DNA of 64,000 nt from Sphingomonas sp. OV641 (GCF_900109205.1 NZ_FNZB01000003.1:62001-126000); one strand, 5' to 3'; positions 24,688-34,619 are shown, counted from the first letter of the stretch. Notes: a model not told the origin generated them from the letters alone. Made by a program: numbers and translations.

Positions 24688-27164
24688 GCCAGCGTCAGCC
24701 CGCCCGCGCGAAGCGGCTCGGCGCCTTGCAGAAAATAGCGCCGCGCGATGGCGTCGGACAGGGTGGAAAGGCGGCGCTCGGTCGTGTTCAGCATGTCGGC
24801 GTTGATTGTGGCGGCGCGCGCCACCGACACCATCGCCTTCAGCTCTGTCGCTTCCGCCTGTTGCTCCTCTGCCATGCCATCGTCCTGCAGCACGGGTAGC
24901 TCACACAGATGCTCCCAGATCCGCTCGACCTGGAATGCCAGCGCGCGCGGGTTGCCGGGATCGAGCGCGACCAGATCGAGCACCGGCACGCGCGCCAGCC
25001 CCGTCAGGTAACGCTGGCGATAGCTGATCTGGCTGTTGGCGAGGTCCAGCAGCGTGGACAGGTCGTCCAGCGATGCGCCGGGCAGGCCAAAGGTGCGGGT
25101 CGCGCGAACGATCGCCAGCGCGCGCTCGATCCGCCGGCCCAGATCGTGGAACCGCCAGGCCGCCGTCCGGCTCATATGCTCGGCCGACAGGCCGGCGATC
25201 GCGGCATAGCGGCGCTGCAGCGAGCCGGTCCGGTCCAGCATGCCGCGATGCGTGGGGAAGGGCGCATCCAGCAGCCGCACCATGTCCGCCGACAGGCGAT
25301 CGCGCGAGACATTGCCGATGCGCCGCGCCTGCACGTTCATCTCGGCCACGGACTGCCAGCCAGCACCCACCGATTCCATCGCGGTGCGCGCCATCTGCGT
25401 CAGGTCCGGCCGTTTCAGCGCGGTCGGCAGTGGTGCGGCGCCGGCGGCGGCCAGCATCCCGACCAGCCGGCTGACCGTGTCGGGCCCGAGCGCCGCGCCG
25501 CCGTCGGCATCGATCGAATTGCCCAGCATCACGCGAATGATCGCCAGCAGTGCTTCGCCGCGCTCGAGATAGCGGCCCAGCCAGAAGAAATTGTCCGCCA
25601 CCCGGCTCGGCAGCGTGCCGGGGTTGCGGCGCACATGATGCGAATCGGGCGCCGGCAGCAGCGACACCGGGTCGACGGGATCGCGGCCGTAGATCACCAC
25701 GTCGGCGGACCAATTGCCCTCGCCCATTACCGCCGCGCGCGGATCGGCATGCTCGCCGATCCGGCAGAAGCCGCCCGGGAGCACCGCCCATCGCCCGTCG
25801 GGGCCGCGCGCGGCGAACACGCGCAGCGTGAAGGGCCGCGCGACCAGCGCCTCGTCACCCACCACCGGCATGGTCGACAGCCGCACGATCTCCTGCCCGA
25901 CATAATCCTGCGGGCGCCGCTCCAGATCGGCAAGCAAGGTGGCGCGCTGCGCATCGGTCAGGTCGCCGCCCGAAACCGGGGCGTCGCCCGGCAGGCCAAG
26001 GGTGCCGCCGCCGAAGGCGGGGCTGATCAGCAGATTGGCGAGGTCCTCCTCCACGCGCGCGCGCTCGGTCGGCTGGCCGCACCACCAGGTGGCGATATTG
26101 GGCAGGCTGAGCCCGGCGCCCGTCAGCCGCGTGCACAATTGCGGCAGAAAGGCATTCCACGCCGGCGCCTCCAGCACGCCCACGCCCGGCGCATTGGCGA
26201 GCAGCACGTTGCCGGTGGCATAGGCATCGATCAGGCCCGGAACGCCGATCTTGGAGTGGGTGTCGAACGCCAGCGGATCGAGAAAGCGGGGGTCGAGCCG
26301 GCGCCACAGCGCGTCTATCCTCTTCAGCCCGCCGATGGTGCGGACATAGACCCGGTCTTCCAAGGCCGCGAGATCCGCGCCTTCCACCAGCAACAGCCCC
26401 AGATATCGCGCGAGATGCGCCTGTTCGGGATAGCTCGGATTGTAGCGCCCCGGCGTCAGCAGCCCGATGCGCGGGTCGGTGCGTGCGCAGGCGGCGGCGA
26501 GCCCGTCGCGGAATGCGGCAAAGAAGGGTGCGTGCCGGGCGACGTTGAGCCGCGCCTGCAATCCGCCCAGTGTCCGGCTCACGGCCAGCCGGTTCTCCAG
26601 CGCATATCCCGCACCCGTTGGGGATCGCAGGTGGTCGGCCAGGACACGCCATTCGCCGGTGGGGCCGCGCCCCAGGTCCACCGCCACGAAATGCAGATGG
26701 TGTCCTCCCGGCGGTGTCAGGCCGACGAGCTGGCGCAGGAAGAAGGGGCTGCCCGTCACCAATGCGGCCGGAACAAGGCCGCGGGCGACAAGCTTCGCCT
26801 CGCCATAGAGATCCGCCAGAATCGCCTCGAACAGGTCGGCGCGCTGCACGACGCCGCGCTCGATGTGGCGCCATTCGTCCCCGTCGATCAGCAGCGGCAC
26901 CGGGGAGAGCGGCCAGGATCGCTCCTCCGTCTCGCCGATGATGCGAAAGCCGGTGCCGATGTCGGCGGCATGGCGTTGGACCCGCTCGCGCGCATGGCCC
27001 AGATCGTCGCCGACCAGCGCGGCAAGCTCCTCGAACATCGCCAGCCATGGCGCGTCCTCCGCCGCGCACAGCACGTCGCCGCCGGCGCCCGCATGGGCCC
27101 GGTAATCGTCCACCCAGCGACGCGCATGCGTCGCGGCACCGAAAAGGGCCTGTTGTGTTGCCAA
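24684..27164 (-). CDS. Circularly permuted ATP-grasp protein fused to an alpha-E domain
   Basis: An 826-residue fusion. Residues about 1-490 are the circularly permuted type 2 ATP-grasp region, with LTPGRYNPSYPEQAHLARYL, LVEGADLAALEDRVYVRTIG and IGVPGLIDAYATGNVLLANAPG. From about 510 an alpha-helical alpha-E domain begins at LPSRVADNFFWLGRYLERGE and runs to the end. ATP-grasp members of this type are predicted peptide ligases; in many genomes the two domains are separate genes. The start is TTG 27164 with AGGAG seven bases upstream. It is coupled to the transglutaminase gene downstream. An Anbu-type proteasome gene, often found nearby, is not seen here. Confidence 0.9.
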   Translation of the reverse strand: MATQQALFGAATHARRWVDDYRAHAGAGGDVLCAAEDAPWLAMFEELAALVGDDLGHARERVQRHAADIGTGFRIIGETEERSWPLSPVPLLIDGDEWRHIERGVVQRADLFEAILADLYGEAKLVARGLVPAALVTGSPFFLRQLVGLTPPGGHHLHFVAVDLGRGPTGEWRVLADHLRSPTGAGYALENRLAVSRTLGGLQARLNVARHAPFFAAFRDGLAAACARTDPRIGLLTPGRYNPSYPEQAHLARYLGLLLVEGADLAALEDRVYVRTIGGLKRIDALWRRLDPRFLDPLAFDTHSKIGVPGLIDAYATGNVLLANAPGVGVLEAPAWNAFLPQLCTRLTGAGLSLPNIATWWCGQPTERARVEEDLANLLISPAFGGGTLGLPGDAPVSGGDLTDAQRATLLADLERRPQDYVGQEIVRLSTMPVVGDEALVARPFTLRVFAARGPDGRWAVLPGGFCRIGEHADPRAAVMGEGNWSADVVIYGRDPVDPVSLLPAPDSHHVRRNPGTLPSRVADNFFWLGRYLERGEALLAIIRVMLGNSIDADGGAALGPDTVSRLVGMLAAAGAAPLPTALKRPDLTQMARTAMESVGAGWQSVAEMNVQARRIGNVSRDRLSADMVRLLDAPFPTHRGMLDRTGSLQRRYAAIAGLSAEHMSRTAAWRFHDLGRRIERALAIVRATRTFGLPGASLDDLSTLLDLANSQISYRQRYLTGLARVPVLDLVALDPGNPRALAFQVERIWEHLCELPVLQDDGMAEEQQAEATELKAMVSVARAATINADMLNTTERRLSTLSDAIARRYFLQGAEPLRAGGLTLA

Positions 27165-27265
27165 GCCGGGCTCCTAAGCGGCGCGGACCCTAGCGGTGCC
27201 CGCTGCACGCGCAATATGAAACTGCTTGGCCCGCGCATGTGCTGGCCGCTTGGTGATGGCCCGGG

Positions 27266-29755
27266 TCAAAGATCGGGCAGAACCTGATCCGCGACGCCCC
27301 AGCCGGCGAGTGCCCGGCTGCCCGCGCGCTCGATCAATTCCTGAGTGGCCGAAACGCTCCAGTTTGCGGCCGTTTCGATCTGGCGCAGCTCCGTCCAAGA
27401 TACGGGCGCGGCCACCGGTGCCCCGGCGCGGGCGCGCGCCGAATATGGCATGATCGCGGTCGCGCCGCGCTGGTTGCGCAGCCAGTCGATGAAGATACGC
27501 CCCTTGCGCTTGGCCTTGCTCATGGTCGCGACGAACCGGTCAGGCTCTGCTTGCGCCAGCGCCCGCGCGAACCGGTCGGCGAAGCTTTTCACCGCCGGCC
27601 ATTCCGCCTCCGGGGTCAGCGGCACGACGACATGCACGCCCTTACCCCCTGAAAGCATGGGGAAACTGGTGAGGCCAAGCTCGGCGAGCTGGTTCTTCAA
27701 ATGCTCGGCCGCCTTCTTCGTGTCGTCGAAATCCAGTCCCTCGTCGGGGTCGAGATCGAACACCAGCCGGTCCGGCCGTTCGGGATGGTCGACGTTCGAT
27801 CCCCAGCCGTGGAACTCGATGGTCCCCATCTGGACGCAGGCGACCAGCCCGTCGGCATTATCCACCCACAGGTAATCTTCTGTACTTCCGTCCTTTTCCT
27901 TGATCGGCACCTGGTGAACATGCTCGCCGAACGACCCCGCATCATGCTTTTGGAAGAAGCATTTTCGCGCGCGTCCCTGCGGGCAGCGGACCAGGCTGAC
28001 CGGCCGCCGCGCGACCCACGGCAGCATAATTCCGGAAACGGCTGCATAATAGTCCGCAAGGTCGCCCTTGGTGACGCTGGACTCGGGAAAGATCAGACGG
28101 TCGCGGTTGCTGATCTTGATGCTGGTGATCGCCGGCGCGGGCGCCGGCTGCGGCGTCTCGACCACCACATCCTTCGCGCTCTTGTCACCGCGCAGCCCGA
28201 GAAAGCTGGGATGCCTCAAGAGCTTGTCGGGTGTCGTCTCCGTAAAGGCGATCTCCGCCACCAGCTTCGGGCTCACCCATCGGGCATTGCGGACGGCCGC
28301 GCGCCCGAGGTTCTTGGGCACTTCCACCGTTGGTGTCTTGCGCTCCAGCTTGGCAAGCTTCTCGCCAAGTTCCAGCATGAGCTGGTTCGAAAATCCGGTC
28401 CCGACCTTGCCGGCATAGCGCAGCTTGCCATCCTCATGCACGCCCAGCAGCAGGGAGCGAAAGCCGCGCGCCTTGTCCGATGTCGTCCAGCCGACGATCA
28501 CGAATTCCTGCCGGCGAGTGCATTTGATCTTGAGCCACGCTTTGGTGCGTGACGCGCGATAGGGCGCATCCACCTGTTTGGACACGACACCTTCCAGCCC
28601 CTCCTGGCACATGCGCTCCAGCAGCGTTTCACCCGCACCGATCACATGCTCGCTGAACTGCAGGCGGTCGGAACCGGGAACAAGCGCGCGCAGCCGCTCC
28701 TTGCGTTGCACGTTGGGGAGGGTGCGGAGGTCCTCACCGTCGAGCTCCAGCAGGTCGAAGGCGAAGAAGGTCATGTCTCCGCCCGCCGAGATGGCGTTCT
28801 TCAGGGTGGAAAAGTCCGGCCGGCCGTCCTTGAAGGCGACGATCTCCCCGTCGACCAGGGCGTTGCCGACATCAAGCTGTGCGGCGGCTGCCGCGATCGC
28901 GGCGAACTTGTCGGTCCAGTCTAGGCCATTGCGGGTATATACTTTGGCCGTTCCGCCGCCCACCGCGATGAGCGCGCGATAGCCGTCATACTTCATTTCG
29001 TGCATCCATCCGGAACCGGATGGCACGGCATCCACCAGGGTGCAGAGCTGGGGCTCCGAGAAGGCCGAAGGCTTCAGCTTGGCGCCGGCACGCCGCTTTC
29101 GAGCGGGCGCCGGCGTGGGCGCGCTGGTGTCGACGGCTTTCTTCCCCTTGGCGATCCGCTTTGCGGCTGGTGCCCGCGCGGGCTTGCCCTCGGCGATCTC
29201 CTGCATCGTGCGGCCGGTGGAAACACTGGTGAGGCCCGTCTCCACCAACGTGTCAGTCCCGCCGGCCTGCGCATCGTCGATCTTGCGAAGCAGCCAGTTC
29301 TCCCGCTTTTCCTTGCCGCGCGGCTTCAATCGGATCAGCAGCCATTCGCCCTTCATCCGTTCGCCATCGAGCACGAAGTGAAGATGGCCTTTTTCCAGAT
29401 CCTTGGCCGACTTTCCCTTGATGACGGACCAGGTTCCCCGATCCCACAGCATAACGGTGCCGCCGCCATATTCGCCCTTCGGAATGGTGCCTTCGAAGGT
29501 CCCGTAGCTGAGCGGATGATCCTCCGTGCGAACCGCCAAGCGTTTTTCATTGGGATCAAGGCTCGGCCCGCGCGTCACGGCCCAGCTCTTCAGCACGCCA
29601 TCCAGTTCCAGGCGGAAATCCCAGTGCAAACGAGTGGCATCATGCTTCTGGACGATGAAGCTGTTGCCATTTCCGGGCGCCAAGTTGCCGGCAGGCTCGG
29701 CCGTCTTCGCGAAATCACGCTTGGCGTTGTACAGCGCGAGGGGATCGGTGCTCAT
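27266..29755 (-). CDS. ligD: Multifunctional DNA ligase LigD
   Basis: An 829-residue NHEJ ligase. Domain order is 3'-phosphoesterase (about 1-160; QKHDATRLHWDFRLELDG), a Lys/Ala/Pro linker (190-230), ATP-dependent ligase (about 235-530; adenylated Lys255 in EMKYDGYR) and primase-polymerase (about 540-829; ISNRDRLIFPE and metal-binding VFDLDPDEGLDF). With Ku it repairs double-strand breaks without a homologous template, adding nucleotides and sealing ends. The PE-ligase-polymerase order is common in Proteobacteria. ku lies immediately upstream on the same strand with an 84-base gap. Confidence 0.97.
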   Translation of the reverse strand: MSTDPLALYNAKRDFAKTAEPAGNLAPGNGNSFIVQKHDATRLHWDFRLELDGVLKSWAVTRGPSLDPNEKRLAVRTEDHPLSYGTFEGTIPKGEYGGGTVMLWDRGTWSVIKGKSAKDLEKGHLHFVLDGERMKGEWLLIRLKPRGKEKRENWLLRKIDDAQAGGTDTLVETGLTSVSTGRTMQEIAEGKPARAPAAKRIAKGKKAVDTSAPTPAPARKRRAGAKLKPSAFSEPQLCTLVDAVPSGSGWMHEMKYDGYRALIAVGGGTAKVYTRNGLDWTDKFAAIAAAAAQLDVGNALVDGEIVAFKDGRPDFSTLKNAISAGGDMTFFAFDLLELDGEDLRTLPNVQRKERLRALVPGSDRLQFSEHVIGAGETLLERMCQEGLEGVVSKQVDAPYRASRTKAWLKIKCTRRQEFVIVGWTTSDKARGFRSLLLGVHEDGKLRYAGKVGTGFSNQLMLELGEKLAKLERKTPTVEVPKNLGRAAVRNARWVSPKLVAEIAFTETTPDKLLRHPSFLGLRGDKSAKDVVVETPQPAPAPAITSIKISNRDRLIFPESSVTKGDLADYYAAVSGIMLPWVARRPVSLVRCPQGRARKCFFQKHDAGSFGEHVHQVPIKEKDGSTEDYLWVDNADGLVACVQMGTIEFHGWGSNVDHPERPDRLVFDLDPDEGLDFDDTKKAAEHLKNQLAELGLTSFPMLSGGKGVHVVVPLTPEAEWPAVKSFADRFARALAQAEPDRFVATMSKAKRKGRIFIDWLRNQRGATAIMPYSARARAGAPVAAPVSWTELRQIETAANWSVSATQELIERAGSRALAGWGVADQVLPDL

Positions 29756-29839
29756 CGTGCGGCTCCGGTGCCATGATGGCGGTCATCAGCGCTTCGGCCC
29801 GCGCATGCGGTCCGGCGTGCATCGATGCTGTGGCCCCGC

Positions 29840-30736
29840 TCAGGCACGTTTTCTCGCGGGCGGCTTCTTGGCCGCGGCTGGCTTGGCGGGCGCTTTCTTG
29901 GCAGCGGATTTTTTGGCAGCCGGCTTCTCCGTAGCGGCAGCACTGCCCGACTTTTCCATCGACTTCTTCAAGGCAGCCATCAGGTCGACGACGTTGGATG
30001 CCGATCGGCCGCCGCCCTCGTCTTCCTCGATAATCTTGCGGTTCGACTTCTGCTTGCGCTTCCGATCGATTAGGTTTTTCAGCGCATCGACGTAGCGATC
30101 GTGAAATTCCTGCGGATCAAACGCCGAGCTTTTTTTCTCGATCAGCGCTTCCGCAAGCTCGAGCAGCTCGGTGTCGGGCTTTTCGTCAGGAATGTCGCGG
30201 AAATAGCTCTGGGCGCGGTTGACCTCGTCGGCATAGCGCAGCGTTTCCAGGACCATGCCGCGCCCGCACGGCTTCAGGCTGACCACATATTCGCGCCCGC
30301 GCATGGCAAGCTGGCCAAGCCCGACCTTCTTGGTGCGTTTCAGCGCCTCCCGAAGAACGATGAACGCTTCCTCGGCGAGATCGTCGGCGGGCACGACGAA
30401 ATAGGGCTTTTCGTAATAAAGGACGTCGATGTCGCTCGCATCGACGAACTGGGTAAGCTCAAGCGTCTTCTTGGACTCCAGCTTGACCGAGTCGATCTCA
30501 TCCTGATCGAGCAGGACGTACTCGTTCTTCTCGATCTCGAACCCCTTCATGATGTCGTCGGGATCGACCGGACCGACCCCCTCCGCCACCTTTTCGTAGT
30601 GGATCGGCTTGCCGGTCGGTTCGTGAATCTGACGAAATTTCACGGCGGCGCCGGATTTGGTGGCGGAGTAGATCTCCACCGGGATCGAGACGAGCGCGAG
30701 GCGGATCTGTCCCTGCCAGTAAGCGCGAGCGGGCAT
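29840..30736 (-). CDS. ku: Non-homologous end joining protein Ku
   Basis: A 298-residue Ku homologue, with MPARAYWQGQIRLALVSIPV at the start and the bridge segment KPIHYEKVAEG; the conserved LGQLAMRGREYVVSLKPCGRG is near 150-170. The core ends near 255. The last 45 residues are a Lys/Ala/Pro-rich tail (AAKKSAAKKAPAKPAAAKKP), histone-H1-like, which in other bacterial Ku proteins adds DNA binding. It binds DNA ends as a dimer and recruits LigD. ATG 30736 is preferred to the upstream ATG at 30769 because family members begin with this MPARAYW-type segment. Confidence 0.97.
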   Translation of the reverse strand: MPARAYWQGQIRLALVSIPVEIYSATKSGAAVKFRQIHEPTGKPIHYEKVAEGVGPVDPDDIMKGFEIEKNEYVLLDQDEIDSVKLESKKTLELTQFVDASDIDVLYYEKPYFVVPADDLAEEAFIVLREALKRTKKVGLGQLAMRGREYVVSLKPCGRGMVLETLRYADEVNRAQSYFRDIPDEKPDTELLELAEALIEKKSSAFDPQEFHDRYVDALKNLIDRKRKQKSNRKIIEEDEGGGRSASNVVDLMAALKKSMEKSGSAAATEKPAAKKSAAKKAPAKPAAAKKPPARKRA

Positions 30737-30820
30737 GGTCGAGCCTTTGTCGTTGCGAGGCCGATTCAAATCCCGGCGCGGGGAGTCGTTCCGCGATTTG
30801 TACGGTGCTAAGGGCCGGGC

Positions 30821-31411
30821 ATGACCACAGACCCCTTCACCTTGTTCGACAGCTGGTTCTCCGAGGCCCGGGCGAGCGAGCCGAACGATCCCAATGCCAT
30901 GGCGCTGGCGACCGCCAATGCGGGTGGACGGCCGGCCGTGCGAATGGTGCTGCTAAAGGGGCACGGGCCCGACGGATTCGTCTTCTATACCAACCGCGGA
31001 AGTCGGAAGGCGGAGGATCTGGCGGCGAACGCGCAGGCCGCGCTGCTTTTCCACTGGAAGTCGCTGCGTCGTCAGGTGCGCATCGAAGGCACCGTCAGCC
31101 GGGTGTCCGATGCGGAGAGCGACGCGTATTTCGCCTCGCGCGGGCGCGACTCGCAATTGGGCGCCTGGGCATCTGAACAGTCACGGCCACTGGCGGCGCG
31201 CTCGATCTTCGAGGCGCGGTTCGAGGCGATGCAATTCCGCTTCGAGGGCGGGGACGTGCCGCGACCCCCGCATTGGGGCGGCTACCGCGTGGTGCCCGAC
31301 CGGATCGAATTTTGGCAGGACCGCGCACATCGGTTACATGAGCGTCGATTGTTCACGCGCGCCGACGACGATGGCGGCGCAAGCTGGATCGAAGGCCTGT
31401 TATATCCATGA
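30821..31411 (+). CDS. pdxH: Pyridoxamine 5'-phosphate oxidase PdxH
   Basis: A 196-residue FMN enzyme that makes pyridoxal phosphate. Typical marks are EPNDPNAMALATANAGGRPAVRMVLLKG, GFVFYTNRGSRKAEDLAAN, FHWKSLRRQVRIEGTVSRV and the C-terminal signature RLHERRLF...WIEGLLYP. The length is slightly short at the N-terminus but the core is complete. Its stop overlaps the ATG of the CDF transporter gene (ATGA), beginning a three-gene coupled operon. It is divergent from ku. Confidence 0.95.
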   Translation: MTTDPFTLFDSWFSEARASEPNDPNAMALATANAGGRPAVRMVLLKGHGPDGFVFYTNRGSRKAEDLAANAQAALLFHWKSLRRQVRIEGTVSRVSDAESDAYFASRGRDSQLGAWASEQSRPLAARSIFEARFEAMQFRFEGGDVPRPPHWGGYRVVPDRIEFWQDRAHRLHERRLFTRADDDGGASWIEGLLYP

Positions 31412-32355
31412 CGCGGGAAGAACGTCGCCGTTTCGTTCCGTTCGCCATGCGCGCCGCGCTGGCGAGCGTCGCGACGGCCACCTTTCTGTTGGCGCTGAAG
31501 GGCTATGCGGCATGGCACACCGGGTCGGTGGCGATGCTGGGCAGCCTGGCGGACACCGGGCTCGACCTGCTCGCCAGCGTCGTCACGCTTTATGGCGTGA
31601 AGGTCGCGGCCGAGCCGGCGGATCATGATCATCGCTTCGGCCACGGCAAGGCCGAGGCGCTCGCCGCCTTGTTTCAGGTGGTGCTGATCACGGCCTCAGC
31701 CATCGGCATCGCGGCGCGCGCGATCGAGCGCTTCTCCCATCCGCGGGTGAATGAGGATGCCTCGCTCGGCATCGGAGTATCGCTGATCGCGATCGTCGCG
31801 ACCTTTGCGCTGCTTGCTTATCAACGCAGCATCATCCGCCAGACCGGGTCCGTCGCGATCCTGGCCGATAATGTCCATTATCAATCCGACGTGCTGCTGA
31901 ACGTGGCCGTTGTCGCCGCGTTGATCCTCGATCAGTTCATGGGCGTGGCCGGGGCAGATCCGGTGTTCGGCATCGCCATCGCGCTTTGGCTCGTCTGGGG
32001 CGCGTTCAAGGCGTCGAGTCAGGCGATCGACATGCTGATGGACAAGGAATGGCCCGACGAGCAGCGCGCCGCCTTTATCGAGATCGCGGCGCGCCAGCCG
32101 GGCATTCGCGGGATCCATGATTTCCGCACCAGACGGGCCGGCACGCACGATTTCGCGCAATTCCACATGGAGGTGGATCGCAATCTGACGGTCGCGGCGG
32201 CGCATGACATCGTAGAGAGCGTGGAGCGGCGCCTGCGGGATGTCTTCCCCCGCGTCGAGGTGCTCATCCACCTAGATCCTGAAGGACATGTGGACACGGA
32301 CAATCCGCTGGTAGAGGCGGACGTGACACCCCACTGGTTCGGAAAGCGCGTATGA
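31408..32355 (+). CDS. Cation diffusion facilitator (CDF) metal exporter
   Basis: A 315-residue CDF protein with six membrane segments and a cytoplasmic C-terminal domain. The metal site motif LGSLADTGLDLLAS (DxxxD) and the cytoplasmic DHDHRFGHGKAE motif are clear, as is the second DNVHYQSDVLLN pair. The C-terminal domain (about 210-300) has HDFRTRRAGTHDFAQFHMEVD. FieF/ZitB-type proteins export zinc, iron or manganese using protons. It overlaps pdxH and the phzF-like gene by four bases each. Confidence 0.93.
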   Translation: MTREERRRFVPFAMRAALASVATATFLLALKGYAAWHTGSVAMLGSLADTGLDLLASVVTLYGVKVAAEPADHDHRFGHGKAEALAALFQVVLITASAIGIAARAIERFSHPRVNEDASLGIGVSLIAIVATFALLAYQRSIIRQTGSVAILADNVHYQSDVLLNVAVVAALILDQFMGVAGADPVFGIAIALWLVWGAFKASSQAIDMLMDKEWPDEQRAAFIEIAARQPGIRGIHDFRTRRAGTHDFAQFHMEVDRNLTVAAAHDIVESVERRLRDVFPRVEVLIHLDPEGHVDTDNPLVEADVTPHWFGKRV

Positions 32356-33143
32356 GAATCCCCTTCGCCCAGATTGACGCCTTCGCGGATGCACCGTTCA
32401 CCGGAAATCCGGCGGCGGTGATGCCTTTGTCGTCGTGGCTGGACGATACGACGCTCCAGGCGATTGCTGCCGAAAACAACCTATCCGAGACCGCTTTTCT
32501 GGTACCGGCAGAGGGAGTTGCCGATTTCGAGCTGCGGTGGTTCACGCCTGCGGCAGAAGTTGCGCTGTGCGGCCATGCGACGCTGGCGAGCGGCCATTTC
32601 GTGCTGTCATCGGAGCCGAGCCGACACGCCGTCCGCTTCGCCACACGGCAGGCGGGCGTTCTGGAAGTGGCGCGCCATGCAGCGGGCTATGAGATGACAT
32701 TGCCCGCTTGGGCGCCACAGCCGCGGCCGCTGGACGACATTGTCGCAGCGCTTGGCGTCGAGGCGCGCCAGACCCTGTGGCACGACAAGGGCTATGCACT
32801 GGTCATCGTGGACGATGAGGCAGCCGTCCGGGCGGCGGCGCCTGATGCGCGAGCGGTGCGAGCGCTGGGCCCCATCGTCCATATAGTCGCAGCGCAGGGT
32901 GAAACGGCGCAGGTGGTGAGCCGCGTGTTCACCGAATATTTCGACATCCCGGAGGACCCGGTGACCGGATCGGCGCACGCGGTCATGGTGCCTTTCTGGG
33001 CCCAAGTCCTTGGCACCGACATGTTTTCGGCGTTCCAGGCAAGCGCGAGAGGGGGGCGGATCGGCTGCCGCCTGGATGGCGAGCGCGTGCTGCTGACCGG
33101 TTCGTGCGTGACGACGATCGAGGGAATGTTCCTGCTTCCCTGA
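32352..33143 (+). CDS. PhzF family isomerase
   Basis: A 263-residue PhzF-like protein of the diaminopimelate-epimerase fold. Marks are an N-terminal IDAFADAPFTGNPAAVM, the catalytic Glu region NNLSETAFLVP, the RWFTPAAEVALCGHATLAS segment and the second-half EDPVTGSAHAVMVPFW. Most family members outside phenazine clusters have no known substrate, and no phenazine genes are present here. It is the third gene of the coupled pdxH-CDF-phzF unit and converges on mnmA. Confidence 0.92.
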   Translation: MRIPFAQIDAFADAPFTGNPAAVMPLSSWLDDTTLQAIAAENNLSETAFLVPAEGVADFELRWFTPAAEVALCGHATLASGHFVLSSEPSRHAVRFATRQAGVLEVARHAAGYEMTLPAWAPQPRPLDDIVAALGVEARQTLWHDKGYALVIVDDEAAVRAAAPDARAVRALGPIVHIVAAQGETAQVVSRVFTEYFDIPEDPVTGSAHAVMVPFWAQVLGTDMFSAFQASARGGRIGCRLDGERVLLTGSCVTTIEGMFLLP

Positions 33144-33156
33144 AGGCTCGCCGGCC

Positions 33157-34263
33157 TTATGCCGCCAGTGCCGCGCTTTCCGTGTCGGCAATCCATCCAC
33201 CGCCGAGCACGCGGTCCCCGTCGTACAGCACTGCCGCCTGCCCAGGCGCGACGCCATATTCCGGCGATTCGAACATGAGGCGGTCGCCGTGCAATCGTGC
33301 GGGGACCGGCCGCGCCATGGAGCGGACCTTGGCAGTGAGCGGGCCATCCAGCGGGCCTAAGATGTTGAGGTCGGCGAGCCGAGCGACACTGACCGCAAGC
33401 GCGGCGCGCGGGCCGACGATCACCCGACGGGACTTCGGCTCCAGCCTGATAACGTACAGTGGCTCCGGCTGGCCGCCGATGTCGAGCCCACGGCGCTGCC
33501 CCACGGTGTAGTGGATGATCCCTTCATGGTGGCCGAGAACTCTTCCCGCCAAATCAACGATTTCACCGCCGTCTACAGCCGCCGGGCGCAACTTGCGGAC
33601 CAGCCCGGCATAGTCGCCATCGGGCACGAAGCAGATGTCCTGGCTGTCCGGCTTGGCAGCGACGCCCAGGCCCATCTCCGCGGCGACCGCCCGCACCCGA
33701 TCCTTCGGCATGCCGCCGAGCGGGAAGCGGAGGAAATCCAGTTGCGTTCGCGTGGTGGCGAACAGGAAATAGCTCTGGTCACGCGCCGGATCGATCGCCC
33801 GATGCAGTTCCGGGCCGTCTTCACCGGCCATTCGGCGAACATAATGGCCAGTTGCGAGACAATCGGCGCCAAGATCGGCCGCAAGGCGGAACAAATCGGT
33901 GAATTTCGGCCCCATGTTGCACTGGACACATGGGATCGGCGTCCGGCCAGCCAGATATTCATCCGCGAAGCGGTCGACGACCTGCGTTCGGAAGCTGCTT
34001 TCGTGGTCAAAAACGTAATGCGCGATGCCCAACTGATCGCACACGGCGCGGGCATCACGAATGTCTCGCCCGGCACAGCAGGCGCCGGGGCGAGCGGTCG
34101 CCTCGCCATGATCGTACAGCTGCAGCGTGACGCCGATCGTCTCGGCGCCGCTCGCCTTGGCAAGCGCGGCAACAACCGAGCTGTCGACTCCGCCCGACAT
34201 GGCAACGACAATGCGTCGCCCGGCAGCGCTGCCGGGCATCTGGAAATCACCGATATCGATCAC
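33157..34263 (-). CDS. mnmA: tRNA-specific 2-thiouridylase MnmA
   Basis: A 368-residue enzyme that makes 2-thiouridine at position 34 of tRNA for Lys, Glu and Gln. The PP-loop SGGVDSS lies near residue 24, the first catalytic Cys in [12 protein letters not shown] and the second in [12 protein letters not shown]. The C-terminal region has [20 protein letters not shown] and a beta-barrel domain. GTG 34263 gives [14 protein letters not shown] 34239 is an alternative, but the sequence between resembles relatives. It converges on the phzF-like gene with a 13-base gap. Confidence 0.96.
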   Translation of the reverse strand: MIDIGDFQMPGSAAGRRIVVAMSGGVDSSVVAALAKASGAETIGVTLQLYDHGEATARPGACCAGRDIRDARAVCDQLGIAHYVFDHESSFRTQVVDRFADEYLAGRTPIPCVQCNMGPKFTDLFRLAADLGADCLATGHYVRRMAGEDGPELHRAIDPARDQSYFLFATTRTQLDFLRFPLGGMPKDRVRAVAAEMGLGVAAKPDSQDICFVPDGDYAGLVRKLRPAAVDGGEIVDLAGRVLGHHEGIIHYTVGQRRGLDIGGQPEPLYVIRLEPKSRRVIVGPRAALAVSVARLADLNILGPLDGPLTAKVRSMARPVPARLHGDRLMFESPEYGVAPGQAAVLYDGDRVLGGGWIADTESAALAA

Positions 34264-34391
34264 GCTGCGGCCATTAGCATGATTTCCGAGACGCGTGAAC
34301 GCGCGCTTTCGTCGCGGGCTTTACGGACCCTTCACTTCATGGCGCATAAAAGGGTGCTTCCGATGACGAAGCATGATGGACCAGCCAAGGC

Positions 34392-34619
34392 GTGGATCTG
34401 AGTTTTGCCCTTTTTGACCGGCGCGCGCCGCTTGTTGAGCTGCCCAGCGATTTGGCAGTATTGCTTGTGGAGATGACGGCGCGGCAGGCGGCGTCGCCCA
34501 CGGCCACCATCTATGCGCGTTCGGCCCGTGTGCGGCTCGACTCTCCACTGTTTGCTCCGGTCGATGGCGCGTTCAATGGCCCTGTTGCGAAGGTGATGAT
34601 GCAGTGGAAGGATGAGTGA
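34392..34619 (+). CDS. Hypothetical short protein
   Basis: A 75-residue frame beginning with GTG at 34392. It has no membrane segment and no motif I recognise. The residues are mixed (LVELPSDLAVLLVEMTARQA), and codon use does not distinguish it well from chance. A weak stem CGGT/ACCG (34657-34670) followed by six T lies downstream, just before sciP. Real coding is uncertain. Confidence 0.3.
   Translation: MDLSFALFDRRAPLVELPSDLAVLLVEMTARQAASPTATIYARSARVRLDSPLFAPVDGAFNGPVAKVMMQWKDE

Noticed and set aside
24909..27287. Plus-strand frame of about 790 codons
   Set aside because: It is antisense to the ATP-grasp/alpha-E gene and low in complexity; no family features.
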